Assembly (NCBI RefSeq): GCF_026020075.1
Contig: NZ_CP102772.1
Coordinates: 372,001 to 436,000 of the forward strand
Direction of reading: 5' to 3'
Source of the DNA: Bosea sp. NBC_00550
GTDB taxonomy: Bacteria; Pseudomonadota; Alphaproteobacteria; Rhizobiales; Beijerinckiaceae
DNA length: 64,000 nucleotides
This document shows, one piece after another, positions 16,107 through 25,297 of this stretch. The notes beneath the pieces were generated by a model, which saw nothing but the letters and a program-made list of their open reading frames with translations, was not told the origin of the DNA and did no database searches. The position numbers were made by a program, and so were the translations under genes. Positions within the stretch are counted from its first letter, which is position 1. The number at the start of each line of letters is the position of its first letter.

Positions 16107-18194
16107 ATGGCGCGGACTTCCATCGATCCGAGCGAGATCAAGCCTGGGCATATCAGCGAACTCGGGGCGACCTGCGACGGGGAGGGCACCAACTTCGCGC
16201 TGTTCTCGGCCCATGCCGAACGGGTCGAGCTCTGCCTTTTCGACGAGAGCGGCAAGACCGAGACGGCACGCATCACCTTGCCGGAATATACCGACGAGGT
16301 CTTTCACGGTTACTTGCCCGGCATCGGCCCGGGGCAGCGCTATGGCTATCGCGTCCATGGCCGCTTCGCGCCCGAAGAGGGGCATCGGTTCAATCCCAAC
16401 AAGCTGCTGCTCGATCCCTATGCCAGGGAGTTCTCAGGCGCCCTCGACTGGAACGACGCGCATTACTGCTACGAGATCGGAGCTGGAAAGGATCGGGACC
16501 TCAGCTTCAGCGAGTTGGACAGCGCCCCGTTCACGCCGAAATGCGTGGTCGTGGACTGGAAGGCCGATCCGAAGCGCCCCGCATCGCCGGCGGTCGAATG
16601 GGACCGGACGATCTTCTACGAGGCCCATGTACGCGGCTTCACCCAGCTTCACCCGGCGGTGCCGGAGGACAAGCGCGGCACCTTCGACGGCCTCGGCGAG
16701 AAGGCGGTGATCGACTATATCAAGGCACTCGGCGTCACCACGGTCGAGCTTCTGCCGGTGCATGCCTATCTCGACGACCATCACCTCGTCGCCAAGGGCC
16801 TGTCGAACTATTGGGGCTACAATAGCATCGGCTTCTTCGCGCCGATGGCGCGCTATCTCGGCCGGGCCGGCCTGTCCTCATTCCGCGACATGGTCCGCAA
16901 GTTCCACGATGCCGGGCTCGAGGTCGTGCTGGACGTGGTCTACAACCATACGGCGGAAGGCAACGAGCTCGGGCCGACGCTCTCCTTCAAGGGCATCGAC
17001 AACTTCTCCTACTACCGGACGATGCCGAAGGAGCCGCGCTTCTACATCAACGACACCGGCACCGGGAACACGGTCAACACTTCCCATCCGCGCGTGCTGC
17101 AGATGGTGATGGATTCGCTGCGCTACTGGGTCGAGGTCATGGAAGTCGACGGTTTCCGCTTCGATCTCGGCACGATCCTCGGCCGCGAGCCGCATGGCTT
17201 CGACCCGCGCGGCGGCTTCTTCGACGCGATCGGGCAGGACCCGGTGCTGCGCAAGGTCAAGCTGGTCGGCGAGCCCTGGGATATCGGCCCCGGCGGCTAT
17301 CAGGTCGGCAGCTTCCCACCCGGCTGGGCCGAATGGAACGACAAGTACCGCGATACCGTGCGGGCCTATTGGAAGGGCGAGGAAGGCATCATCCGCGACC
17401 TCGCCGCGCGGGTCACGGGCTCTGGTGACATCTACGATCAGCGCGGCCGCAGACCCTGGGCCGGAGTGAACTTCCTGACCGCGCATGACGGCTTCACGCT
17501 CAATGACCTCGTTTCCTACAACGACAAGCACAACGAGCCGAACGGCGAGGACAACAAGGACGGCCACGGCCACAATCTGTCCTTCAACTATGGCACCGAG
17601 GGGCCGACAGAAGACGAGGGCATCATTGCCGTGCGCGAGCGGCAAAAGCGCAATCTGCTGGCGACGCTGCTCCTCTCCCACGGCACGCCAATGCTGCTCT
17701 CCGGAGACGAGCATAGCCATTCCAACCGCGGCAACAACAACGTCTACGCCCAGGATAACGACACCGCCTGGATGCGCTGGGACGAGATCACCGCTCGCGA
17801 CGAGGCGCTTGCCAGCTTCGTGAAGCGCGTGATCGCGCTGCGGACGGAGCATCCGATCTTCCGCCGGGCATCCTTCCGCGACGGCTGCGTGCTGCGCTGG
17901 GTCAATCCGGCCGGCGGCGACCAGCAGGAGGAGCACTGGGATGACCCGGGCGTGCTCGCGATCGGTCTGCTGATGCATAGGCCCGATGTCGAGGCCGGGG
18001 GCGACGAGGCGCTGATCCTGTTCAATGCCTTCGATGGCGAGGTCGTGTTCAAGATTCCGGCGCGGGTGAAGCCGGGCTCCTGGGCAGTGGTGCTGGATAC
18101 AGAGACCGGCCCTAACTCGGACGAAGGCCGCAAAGGGGTGAAGGCCGATCAGGAGATCACGCTGTCGCCGCGCTCGCTGATCGTCCTGATGTGA
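16107..18194 (+). CDS. glgX: Glycogen debranching enzyme GlgX, copy 1 (GH13)
   Basis: 695 residues. CBM48-type start (GTNFALFSAHAERVELCLFD), then the GlgX barrel with VYNHTAEGNELGP, the nucleophile in GFRFDLGTILGR (Asp353), the acid in VGEPWDIGPGGYQVG (Glu389) and the long insert around TAHDGFTLNDLVSYNDKHN. It hydrolyses alpha-1,6 branches of phosphorylase-limit glycogen. It is transcribed opposite to all other glg genes here from an exact EcfG-type promoter. A second, clearly homologous debranching gene lies just downstream on the other strand, so the two probably differ in chain-length preference or regulation. Confidence 0.95.
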   Translation: MARTSIDPSEIKPGHISELGATCDGEGTNFALFSAHAERVELCLFDESGKTETARITLPEYTDEVFHGYLPGIGPGQRYGYRVHGRFAPEEGHRFNPNKLLLDPYAREFSGALDWNDAHYCYEIGAGKDRDLSFSELDSAPFTPKCVVVDWKADPKRPASPAVEWDRTIFYEAHVRGFTQLHPAVPEDKRGTFDGLGEKAVIDYIKALGVTTVELLPVHAYLDDHHLVAKGLSNYWGYNSIGFFAPMARYLGRAGLSSFRDMVRKFHDAGLEVVLDVVYNHTAEGNELGPTLSFKGIDNFSYYRTMPKEPRFYINDTGTGNTVNTSHPRVLQMVMDSLRYWVEVMEVDGFRFDLGTILGREPHGFDPRGGFFDAIGQDPVLRKVKLVGEPWDIGPGGYQVGSFPPGWAEWNDKYRDTVRAYWKGEEGIIRDLAARVTGSGDIYDQRGRRPWAGVNFLTAHDGFTLNDLVSYNDKHNEPNGEDNKDGHGHNLSFNYGTEGPTEDEGIIAVRERQKRNLLATLLLSHGTPMLLSGDEHSHSNRGNNNVYAQDNDTAWMRWDEITARDEALASFVKRVIALRTEHPIFRRASFRDGCVLRWVNPAGGDQQEEHWDDPGVLAIGLLMHRPDVEAGGDEALILFNAFDGEVVFKIPARVKPGSWAVVLDTETGPNSDEGRKGVKADQEITLSPRSLIVLM

Positions 18195-18230
18195 CGATGC
18201 TCGGCGTTCGCTAGAGCTCAGGAGTGTTGA

Positions 18231-18400
18231 CGGAACCACGGCGTCATTCCGGGGCTTCGCGTCAGCGAAGAGTCCGGAATCCATGAACACGGGGTCAAAC
18301 GAGAAGACGAGTCGGATCGGCGCGCTTTTGGATGGGCCGTCGTGTTCATGGGTTCCGGGCTCGGGCCTGCGGCCCGCCCCGGAATGACGGCGTGGTTCCG
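18231..18400. repeat. Large imperfect inverted repeat element
   Basis: The outer arms CGGAACCACGGCGTCATTCC (18231-18250) and GGAATGACGGCGTGGTTCCG (18381-18400) pair over their length with few mismatches, and inner arms with CATGAACAC and GTGTTCATG also pair, giving a long cruciform. It fills the convergent space between the two glgX genes. A related element with GTCATCCCGG arms lies at 62014-62119. These look like dispersed non-coding repeats, perhaps MITE- or REP-like; a terminator role here is possible. Confidence 0.75.
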
Positions 18401-18417
18401 TGCAAAATCAATGTGCT

Positions 18418-20373
18418 CTAGGCCGTGCGGCGCCAGAGGCTGACGCTGCGGGGCGGCAATTCGCCGGCTGCACCCTCGTTCGATGCGAGCAGCCTGGTCC
18501 AAGCTCCCGTAGAGAACGACAACGGCATGGCTTCACGTCCACGGTTGATGGCGATCAGGAGGCTCTCCTCTGCGTCGTTGAGCTGGAGGCAGAAGGCATC
18601 CAGCTTCGACCATTCGCCGTCGGCCACGCGCTGGCCGTCCGGCTTCAGCCAGAGCCCGTCGGGCGGATCGCCATTGCCGGTGAGGAAGCTGTGCTGTCCG
18701 AGAACGGGATGGGCACGGCGCAGGCGCATCAGTTCCGCGACGAAGTCGATCAGGGCCCCGTCGACTGACGCCCAATCGAGCCAGGTGATGTCGTTGTCCT
18801 GGGCATAGGCATTGTTGTTGCCGCGTTGGGTCCGTCCGAATTCATCGCCGGCCGTCAGCATCGGGACGCCACGCGATAGGAAAAGCGTCGCCAGCAGGGC
18901 GCGGGCGTCGCGTCGCCGCGTCGCCTCGATTGCGGGATCGCCGCTTGGACCTTCGACGCCGTCGTTCCAGCTGTGGCTGTCATTGTCGCCGTCCCGATTG
19001 CCTTCGCCGTTCGCCTCGTTGTGCTTGGCGGCGTAGCTGACGAGATCGGCGAGGGTGAAGCCGTCATGGGCCGTGACGAAGTTGACGCTCGCCTGCGGGC
19101 CGCGATGGCGGGCGGCGAAGAGGTCGGAGGAGCCGGCAAGCCGCGTCGCCAACGCGCCGGCCATGCCGCTGTCGCCACGCCAGAAGCGGCGGACATCGTC
19201 GCGATAGCGGCCGTTCCATTCGGCGAAGGGGGCGGGGAATTCGCCCAGGCGATAGCCGCCAGGCCCGATGTCCCAGGGCTCGGCGATCAGGATCGACTGC
19301 GAGAGGTCCGGGTCCTGGAGGAGGGCGGAGAAGAAGGGCGCTTCCGGCGAGAAGCCCGTGGCGGTGCGGCCAAGCACTGTGCCGAGATCGAAGCGGAAGC
19401 CGGAGACGCCGAGGCGGCGCCAATGGCGCAGCGCGTCCAGGGCCAGGCGCACGACCGGCGCGCTATCGAGCGCGATGGTGTGGCCGCAGCCTGTGTCGTT
19501 GATCAGCCGGCCGGGATCGTCCTCGGCGTGGCGATAATACACCGCGGTATCGAGGCCGCGCAGCGAGATGGTGGCGCCGTGTTCGTCGCTCTCGGCCGTG
19601 TGGTTGAAGACGACGTCCAGGATCACGCCGATGCCGGCGCGGTCATAGGTCGCGCACAGCGCTGCCAGATCGGCCCCCCCGTTCGGAGCCAATCGCGGAT
19701 CGAGCGCGAAGAAATTGACGGGGTTGTAGCCCCAGGCGTTGCGCAGTCCGAGGGGCGGCAGGTGCCGCTCATCCATCCAGGCAACAACGGGCATCAACTC
19801 GACATGGCTGACGCCGAGCTTCTTGAGATGCGCGATCAGTGCCGGCTCGGTCAGCGCCGCCAGCGTGCCGCGTAGCGCCTCCGGCACGGCGGGCTGGCGC
19901 ATGCTGAAGGCCCTGACGGACAGCTCATAGATGAAACCCGGCGATCGCGGCGCGACGATCTGCGCAGCCTCGTGCGCCGTGACGATGCCCAGGGGAAGGA
20001 GCCCGGCCGAATCCACGCCGCGTTGCGCAAGGCGCGGGTCCCACCGAAACTGGCGGTCGACCGATCTCGCATAAGGGTCGACGAGCAGCTTCGATGCATC
20101 GAAGCGATGGCCTTGCTCGGGCTGCCAGGGGCCCTCGACCCGCAAGCCATAGCGCAATCCCGGCCGCGCGCCCGGCACGAAGCCATGATGGATGTCGCCG
20201 CTGCGGACTGGCAGGGGCTGCCGCGCGACCTCCGTTTCGCCGTCCTCGTCGAACAGGCATAGATGCACGCGCTCGCCATGCCGGGAGAAGACGGCGAAAG
20301 CCACGCCATCCCGCGTCGGCGTCGCTCCCAGCTCCGCCGGGCAGGCGCAGGGGACGACGGACCAGCGGGTCAT
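18418..20373 (-). CDS. glgX: Glycogen debranching enzyme GlgX-like, copy 2 (GH13)
   Basis: 651 residues, about 45 shorter than the other copy. It has the same architecture: VAFAVFSRHGERVHLCLFD at the CBM48, DVVFNHTAESDEHG, the nucleophile in GFRFDLGTVLGR, the acid in IAEPWDIGPGGYRLG and TAHDGFTLADLVSYAAKHN. All catalytic residues appear kept, so both copies are probably active. It follows glgP by about 60 bp on the same strand, a common pairing for breakdown: phosphorylase shortens outer chains, then GlgX removes the stubs. The start has only a weak ribosome site. Confidence 0.93.
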   Translation of the reverse strand: MTRWSVVPCACPAELGATPTRDGVAFAVFSRHGERVHLCLFDEDGETEVARQPLPVRSGDIHHGFVPGARPGLRYGLRVEGPWQPEQGHRFDASKLLVDPYARSVDRQFRWDPRLAQRGVDSAGLLPLGIVTAHEAAQIVAPRSPGFIYELSVRAFSMRQPAVPEALRGTLAALTEPALIAHLKKLGVSHVELMPVVAWMDERHLPPLGLRNAWGYNPVNFFALDPRLAPNGGADLAALCATYDRAGIGVILDVVFNHTAESDEHGATISLRGLDTAVYYRHAEDDPGRLINDTGCGHTIALDSAPVVRLALDALRHWRRLGVSGFRFDLGTVLGRTATGFSPEAPFFSALLQDPDLSQSILIAEPWDIGPGGYRLGEFPAPFAEWNGRYRDDVRRFWRGDSGMAGALATRLAGSSDLFAARHRGPQASVNFVTAHDGFTLADLVSYAAKHNEANGEGNRDGDNDSHSWNDGVEGPSGDPAIEATRRRDARALLATLFLSRGVPMLTAGDEFGRTQRGNNNAYAQDNDITWLDWASVDGALIDFVAELMRLRRAHPVLGQHSFLTGNGDPPDGLWLKPDGQRVADGEWSKLDAFCLQLNDAEESLLIAINRGREAMPLSFSTGAWTRLLASNEGAAGELPPRSVSLWRRTA

Positions 20374-20433
20374 CGGAGCACGAGACGTTGCGTACGTCGT
20401 GTAGGCTCGAACGGGCGATGTCCTGCCAAGATG

Positions 20434-22905
20434 TCAGCCCTTGGGAGCGTAGCCGGCCGGCACGTTCCAGATCCGGTCGGCATATTCGCGGATGGCGCGG
20501 TCGGCGCTGAACCAGGCGCAATGGGCCGTGTTGGTCACCGCCATGCGCCACCATTGCGCGGGATCGCCCCAGAGCGCATCGACCCGTCTCTGTGCCTGGC
20601 GGTAGCTCTCGAAGTCGTTCAGCACCATGAACCAGTCATTGGCGCGCAGGCCGTCGACGAGGCCGAGATAGCGGTCGCGATCGCGCGGCGAATAGGCGCC
20701 GCTGGCGACGGCATCCAGCACGCCTTCGAGGTGCGGTGCCTCCCGGATGACATCGCCCGTTGGGCGCGGGTTGCGCTTGGCGGCTTCGACCTGTTCCGCC
20801 GTCATGCCGAAGATGACGATGTTGTCTTCGCCGACGCGCTCGCCGATCTCGATATTGGCGCCGTCGAGCGTGCCGATGGTGACGGCGCCGTTCAGCGCGA
20901 ACTTCATGTTGCCGGTGCCGGAGGCCTCCATGCCGGCGGTGGAGATCTGCTCCGAGAGGTCGGCGGCCGGAATGATCATCTCGGCCAGGCTGACGTTGTA
21001 GTTCGGCAGGAAGACGACCTTGAGTCGGTCGCGCGTGGTGATGTCGTTGTTCACCACGGCGGCGACGTCGTTGATCAGGTTGATGATCGACTTGGCGGTG
21101 GCGTAGTTCGACGCCGCCTTGCCGGCGAAGATCTTCACGCGCGGCGCCCAGTCTCGATAGGGCTCGGAGCGGATCGCATCGTAAAGCGCGATCGTCTCGA
21201 GGATGTTGAGCAGCTGGCGCTTGTATTCGTGGATGCGCTTGATCTGGACGTCGAATAGCGCATCGGGATCGACCGTGACCCCGCAATCCTGGCGGATGAT
21301 CTTGGCCAGCTTCAGCTTGTTCTCGCGGCGAATCGCGATGAGGCGCTCATGGACGGCCTTGTCGCCCGCATGGGCGCCGAACCGGCGGATGAGGCCGATA
21401 TCGTCGGTGACCGCTTCTCCGCACGTCTCTTCAAGCAGCTTAGTCAATCCGGGGTTGGCGCCGAACAGCCAGCGGCGCGGCGTGATCCCGTTGGTGACGT
21501 TGGTGATGCGATCCGGAAAGACATTGTTGAGCGGCGCGAAGACCGTCTCCTTCATCAGGCTGGAATGCAGTGCCGAGACGCCGTTGACCTTGTGCGAGCC
21601 GACGAAGGCGAGATGGGCCATGCGCACGCGGCGGCCGTGGTGCTCGTCGATCAGCGAAAGCGACGCGAGATCGGCCTCGGGCGCGTCGCGGCGCACGCTG
21701 TCGAGGAAGCGGGCGTTGATACCGAAGATGATCTGCATGTGGCGCGGCAGCAGCCGCTCCATCAGCGCCACCGGCCAGGTCTCCAGGGCCTCCGGCAGGA
21801 GCGTGTGGTTGGTGTAGGAAATCGTGGCGTTCGTGACTGCCCAGGCCTGCTCCCATTCCATCTTGTGCTGATCGATCAGCAGCCGCATCAGCTCCGCCAC
21901 GGCGAGCGCAGGGTGCGTGTCGTTGAGCTGGATCGACGCCTTCTCGGCGAGATCGTCCAGCTTGCCGAACTGTCGATAATGCCGCCGGACGAGGTCCTGC
22001 AACGATGCGGAGGTGAAGAAGAACTCCTGCCGCAACCGCAATTCCTGGCCGACCGGCGTGGAATCGTTTGGATAGAGCACCTTCGAGATGGCCTCGGCGC
22101 GGTTCCGCTCCGCCACGGCGCCGATCAGGTCGCCCTGGTTGAAGGCGTCGAGCGAAAGCGGGTGCATCGCGCGGGCGCGCCACAGCCGCAGAGTGGTGGC
22201 GTCCCGGCCGCGCCAGCCGACGATCGGCGTGTCGTAGGCGACGGCGAAGACCGTTTCTTCCGGAGCCCAGAAGACCTCGCCGGGCTTGGCAGTGCCGGTG
22301 ACCGAACCGCCGAAGCCGATCTTGTAGGCGCTCTCGCGCCGTTCGAACTCCCACGGGTTGCGGAAGGAGAGCCAGTCTTCGGGCACTTCGACTTGCTTGC
22401 CGCCGTCGATGCGCTGCTTGAACAGGCCGTGGTCGTACCGGATGCCGTAGCCGAGCGCGGCGACGCCGGTCGACGCCATCGCCTCCATGTAGCAGGCGGC
22501 GAGCCGGCCGAGGCCGCCATTGCCCAGGGCGGCATCGGGCTCGATGGTTTCGATGTCGTTGAGGTCGACGCCCAACTCGTGCATGGCCTGCGCCATCGCG
22601 CCGGTCAGCCCGAGATTGTTCAGCGTGTCGGCGAGCGATCGGCCGATCAGGAACTCCAGCGAGAGGTAGTAGACCCGCTTGCGCCCGGTGGCGTAGCTCT
22701 CCTTCGTCGAATTCTGCCAGACGTCGACGACATGGTCGCGTGCGGCGAGGATACCCGCCGTCAGCCAGTCATGCGGTTGAGCGACAGCCGGGTTCTTCCC
22801 GAGCGAATAGGTGAGCTTGCGCACCACCTCTGCCTTGATGCGCTCGACCTGTTCGTCGGGCTCATAGTGCACGGAGGACTGGGAGGAGGTCGCGCTCAAG
22901 GACAA
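20434..22905 (-). CDS. glgP: Glycogen phosphorylase (GT35)
   Basis: 823 residues, normal for GlgP/MalP. Signatures include YYLSLEFLIGRSL, LGNGGLGRLAACYMEA, the conserved KRIHEYKRQLLN segment and the pyridoxal-phosphate lysine in EASGTGNMKFALNGAVTIGT (near residue 666). It releases glucose 1-phosphate from glycogen chain ends. The start is uncertain: the frame opens with TTG at 22905, another TTG two codons on, and no ATG upstream before a stop. It heads an operon with the second glgX. Confidence 0.95.
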   Translation of the reverse strand: MSLSATSSQSSVHYEPDEQVERIKAEVVRKLTYSLGKNPAVAQPHDWLTAGILAARDHVVDVWQNSTKESYATGRKRVYYLSLEFLIGRSLADTLNNLGLTGAMAQAMHELGVDLNDIETIEPDAALGNGGLGRLAACYMEAMASTGVAALGYGIRYDHGLFKQRIDGGKQVEVPEDWLSFRNPWEFERRESAYKIGFGGSVTGTAKPGEVFWAPEETVFAVAYDTPIVGWRGRDATTLRLWRARAMHPLSLDAFNQGDLIGAVAERNRAEAISKVLYPNDSTPVGQELRLRQEFFFTSASLQDLVRRHYRQFGKLDDLAEKASIQLNDTHPALAVAELMRLLIDQHKMEWEQAWAVTNATISYTNHTLLPEALETWPVALMERLLPRHMQIIFGINARFLDSVRRDAPEADLASLSLIDEHHGRRVRMAHLAFVGSHKVNGVSALHSSLMKETVFAPLNNVFPDRITNVTNGITPRRWLFGANPGLTKLLEETCGEAVTDDIGLIRRFGAHAGDKAVHERLIAIRRENKLKLAKIIRQDCGVTVDPDALFDVQIKRIHEYKRQLLNILETIALYDAIRSEPYRDWAPRVKIFAGKAASNYATAKSIINLINDVAAVVNNDITTRDRLKVVFLPNYNVSLAEMIIPAADLSEQISTAGMEASGTGNMKFALNGAVTIGTLDGANIEIGERVGEDNIVIFGMTAEQVEAAKRNPRPTGDVIREAPHLEGVLDAVASGAYSPRDRDRYLGLVDGLRANDWFMVLNDFESYRQAQRRVDALWGDPAQWWRMAVTNTAHCAWFSADRAIREYADRIWNVPAGYAPKG

Positions 22906-23331
22906 AGCTCGTTGCTGCCAAAGGAGATGCCACGATCTCCTAATGCTGCGGCCACATCAAGGTCGCGTTGCCTCAAGGGTAGACTCAGGCCCTGACGCAG
23001 CCGGTCAAAAGCGCGCCAGTGATCATTTTTCGAGACTTTCCTTCACACAGGAAATCTGGCCGGAAGCCGCTTCGCTCCCGGCAGCGAATGGAACGGCGAT
23101 GCGCGTTCGCCAAGCGAATGGGACACGCCATCGATGCAGCGTGACCGCCGCCGTCATGACATGCGAGGGCTACAGGAAGCCCGCCCGCCGGCGGGAAGCT
23201 TCCCGGCCTATGCGCCATGAAACTTCGCTTGTGGCCATCGATCAGCACCTGCCTGATCCGCAGCTTCTGCCGAGCAAATGCAACCGGCGTGTTCGCGACG
23301 GAGCCATTACCGCTGCGTCGACGAACCGAGA
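22906..23331. other. Gene-free stretch between glgP and the SDR gene
   Basis: About 425 bp without a convincing reading frame. Open frames here are short, lack ribosome sites and run into the SDR gene in the wrong strand or phase. It should hold the glgP promoter near its left end; no EcfG-type match was seen there. Confidence 0.6.
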
Positions 23332-24081
23332 TCAGGGTCCTACGAGTTGCCCGCCGTCGACGACGATGGTCTGGGCGGTGACCCAGCTGGCCTTGTCGGA
23401 AGCGAGGAAGAGCACGACCTCGGCAACTTCCTCGGGCTTGCCCATCCGGCCGAAGGGGATGCTGGCCAACGTCGCTTGATAGAGTTCGGGATTCGACGTC
23501 TTCCGATCCTCCCACGAGCCGCCCGGGAACTCGATCGAACCGGGCGCGACCCCGTTCACCCGGATGCCCTTCCGCGACAGCATCTTCGCCTGGCTCGCGG
23601 TATAATGCATCACTGCCGCTTTGATGGCGCCGTAGGGCGCCGCACGCGATGAGGCCCGCAGGGCCGAGATCGAAGAGATGTTCACGATCGACGAACCCGG
23701 CTTCATATGGGGGATCGCCGCATGGCTGCCCCGGACAATAGCCATCATGTCGACGTTGAGCGAGGCGGCCCAGCCTTCCTCGTCGTCCGAATGGCCGAAG
23801 CCGGAGGCGTTGTTGACGAGGACGTCCAGCCCGCCAAGAGCCTTCACCGCCTCGGGCACATAGGCCTCGATCGCGCTTGCGTCGGCGAGATCGACGCTGG
23901 CCCCGTGAGCCGTGACGCCGAGCGCTTCGATTTCCCGGCGTGTCGCCTCGAGCGGTCCGGCGCCCCGCGCACAGATCGAGACGGATGCGCCGCCGGCCGC
24001 GAATCTCAGCGCGATGGAGCGCCCGATGCCGCGGCTGCCGCCCATCACGATCACTCGCTTGCCGGTGAATTCCTTGACCAT
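23332..24081 (-). CDS. Short-chain dehydrogenase/reductase
   Basis: 249 residues, a classical SDR. The cofactor loop is GGSRGIG (residues 14-20), the structural NNAS is at 90-93 (NNAG variant), and the catalytic residues are Ser137, Tyr150 and Lys154 in YGAIK. The C-terminal IVVDGGQLVGP closes the fold as usual. Residues after beta strand 2 (CARG) suggest NADP preference. AGAAGGAG lies before the ATG. It stands alone between glgP and the lipid cassette, so no pathway can be assigned. Confidence 0.9.
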   Translation of the reverse strand: MVKEFTGKRVIVMGGSRGIGRSIALRFAAGGASVSICARGAGPLEATRREIEALGVTAHGASVDLADASAIEAYVPEAVKALGGLDVLVNNASGFGHSDDEEGWAASLNVDMMAIVRGSHAAIPHMKPGSSIVNISSISALRASSRAAPYGAIKAAVMHYTASQAKMLSRKGIRVNGVAPGSIEFPGGSWEDRKTSNPELYQATLASIPFGRMGKPEEVAEVVLFLASDKASWVTAQTIVVDGGQLVGP

Positions 24082-24658
24082 GCGGGCACTCCTTCTGATC
24101 GCCTGCCGGCACCGTTACAGGGGTGCCGAAGGACTCGGTTTGAAGGCCCTTCAACATGGCTCGCGGAGTCGTGTAAAGGCGGATGGGCAGTTTTCAGCTC
24201 TGGCTCATCTGACGCTGGGCCGGAGCAACCGGAATTGTGACGCTCACCTGCTGGAGAGCCCGTGCTCCGGACGCCACTCGATATTCGGAAATGGTGCTAT
24301 CCGGGTGCGGCTTCGGAATAATCTCACTGGGGCCGGCAAGCACGACATGTGCAACGCGATTCCCTGGCGGTGAATTCAATGTGAACAGTTGCCGAAAGAT
24401 CAGAAGATATTGGGTAATGGCACTGCCGCGCCGAAGGTTCGGTTCAGATTCTCTATCGCCGCTTACGGGCCGGACAGCCTCAATTTCAGTCTCATCTTGA
24501 CGATCTGGGCCATAGACCGGAGGAACAACCATCCCCGCGAATGCGGATGTTCGCGGCGTTGATCCAGCTCTCCGAAACCAATTTCGGACTCCAAAACAAT
24601 ATCGACAGCGTCGGAATTGAACGCTACCTCAGCGATGGGCGACAAGCGGGGCGGGGAT
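24082..24658. other. Low-information gap before the lipid cassette
   Basis: About 575 bp with lower GC content by eye than its neighbours. A minus-strand open frame at 24194-24532 (112 codons, hydrophilic, no recognised motif, weak CGGGG before its ATG) could encode a small unknown protein, but I would not call it a gene without expression or conservation evidence. The promoter of the acyltransferase operon should lie at the right end. Confidence 0.4.
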
Positions 24659-25297
24659 ATGCGGGGAGCGTTGATCAGATTGGCGGGCACGCTGATCCTG
24701 TTCTTTGCCCGCTTCCTGACTGCTGTCCGTGGGCGGTGGGAAGGCGTGGCCCCGGCAGCCGAGCAGCAGATCTATTACGCCAATCATGCGAGCCATGGCG
24801 ACTTCGTCCTGATCTGGACCGTTTTGCCGCGTCGGATGCGATTTGCGACCAGGCCAGTCGCGGGCAGCGATTACTGGCTGAAAAGCCGCATGAGGCGCTT
24901 CATCGGTTGTGATGTCTTCAACGCGGTTTTGATCGATCGCGATCGCGCCAGCCGGACACGTGATCCGATCGTCCAGATGACAGAAGCGCTGGATGCCGGC
25001 TCGTCCCTGATCGTCTTCCCCGAAGGCACGCGAAATATGACGCAGGCTCCGCTCCTGCCGTTCAAAAGTGGCCTGTTCCATCTTGCGAAGGCGCGTCCGA
25101 ACGTCGCCCTCGTGCCGACCTGGATCGACAACCTCAACCGGGTCATGCCGAAGGGCGAGTTCGTGCCCATCCCGCTGATCTGCACCGTCACTTTCGGCGC
25201 GCCGCTCCGGCTTGCCGAAGCGGAGACGAAGCAGGATTTCCTGGCCAGGTCGGAGGCGGCCCTGCTCGCCCTGTCACCGAAGTCGAACATGTCATGA
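24659..25297 (+). CDS. Lysophospholipid acyltransferase (PlsC family)
   Basis: 212 residues. An N-terminal hydrophobic helix (LIRLAGTLILFFARFL) is followed by the acyltransferase motifs NHASHGD (H-x4-D, His43 and Asp48) and FPEGTRN (residues 120-126). The family transfers an acyl group to lysophosphatidic acid or related lysolipids at the inner membrane. I chose ATG 24659 behind GCGGGGAT; ATG 24635 and TTG 24617 are possible longer starts. It overlaps the next gene (ATGA), forming a cassette with a CdsA homologue, a small membrane protein and a CDP-alcohol phosphotransferase, so it probably makes the phosphatidate that the cassette uses. Confidence 0.85.
   Translation: MRGALIRLAGTLILFFARFLTAVRGRWEGVAPAAEQQIYYANHASHGDFVLIWTVLPRRMRFATRPVAGSDYWLKSRMRRFIGCDVFNAVLIDRDRASRTRDPIVQMTEALDAGSSLIVFPEGTRNMTQAPLLPFKSGLFHLAKARPNVALVPTWIDNLNRVMPKGEFVPIPLICTVTFGAPLRLAEAETKQDFLARSEAALLALSPKSNMS

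Noticed and set aside
22985..24157. A 390-codon minus-strand frame over the SDR gene
   Set aside because: Out of phase with the clear SDR protein and rich in Arg as expected for a shadow frame.
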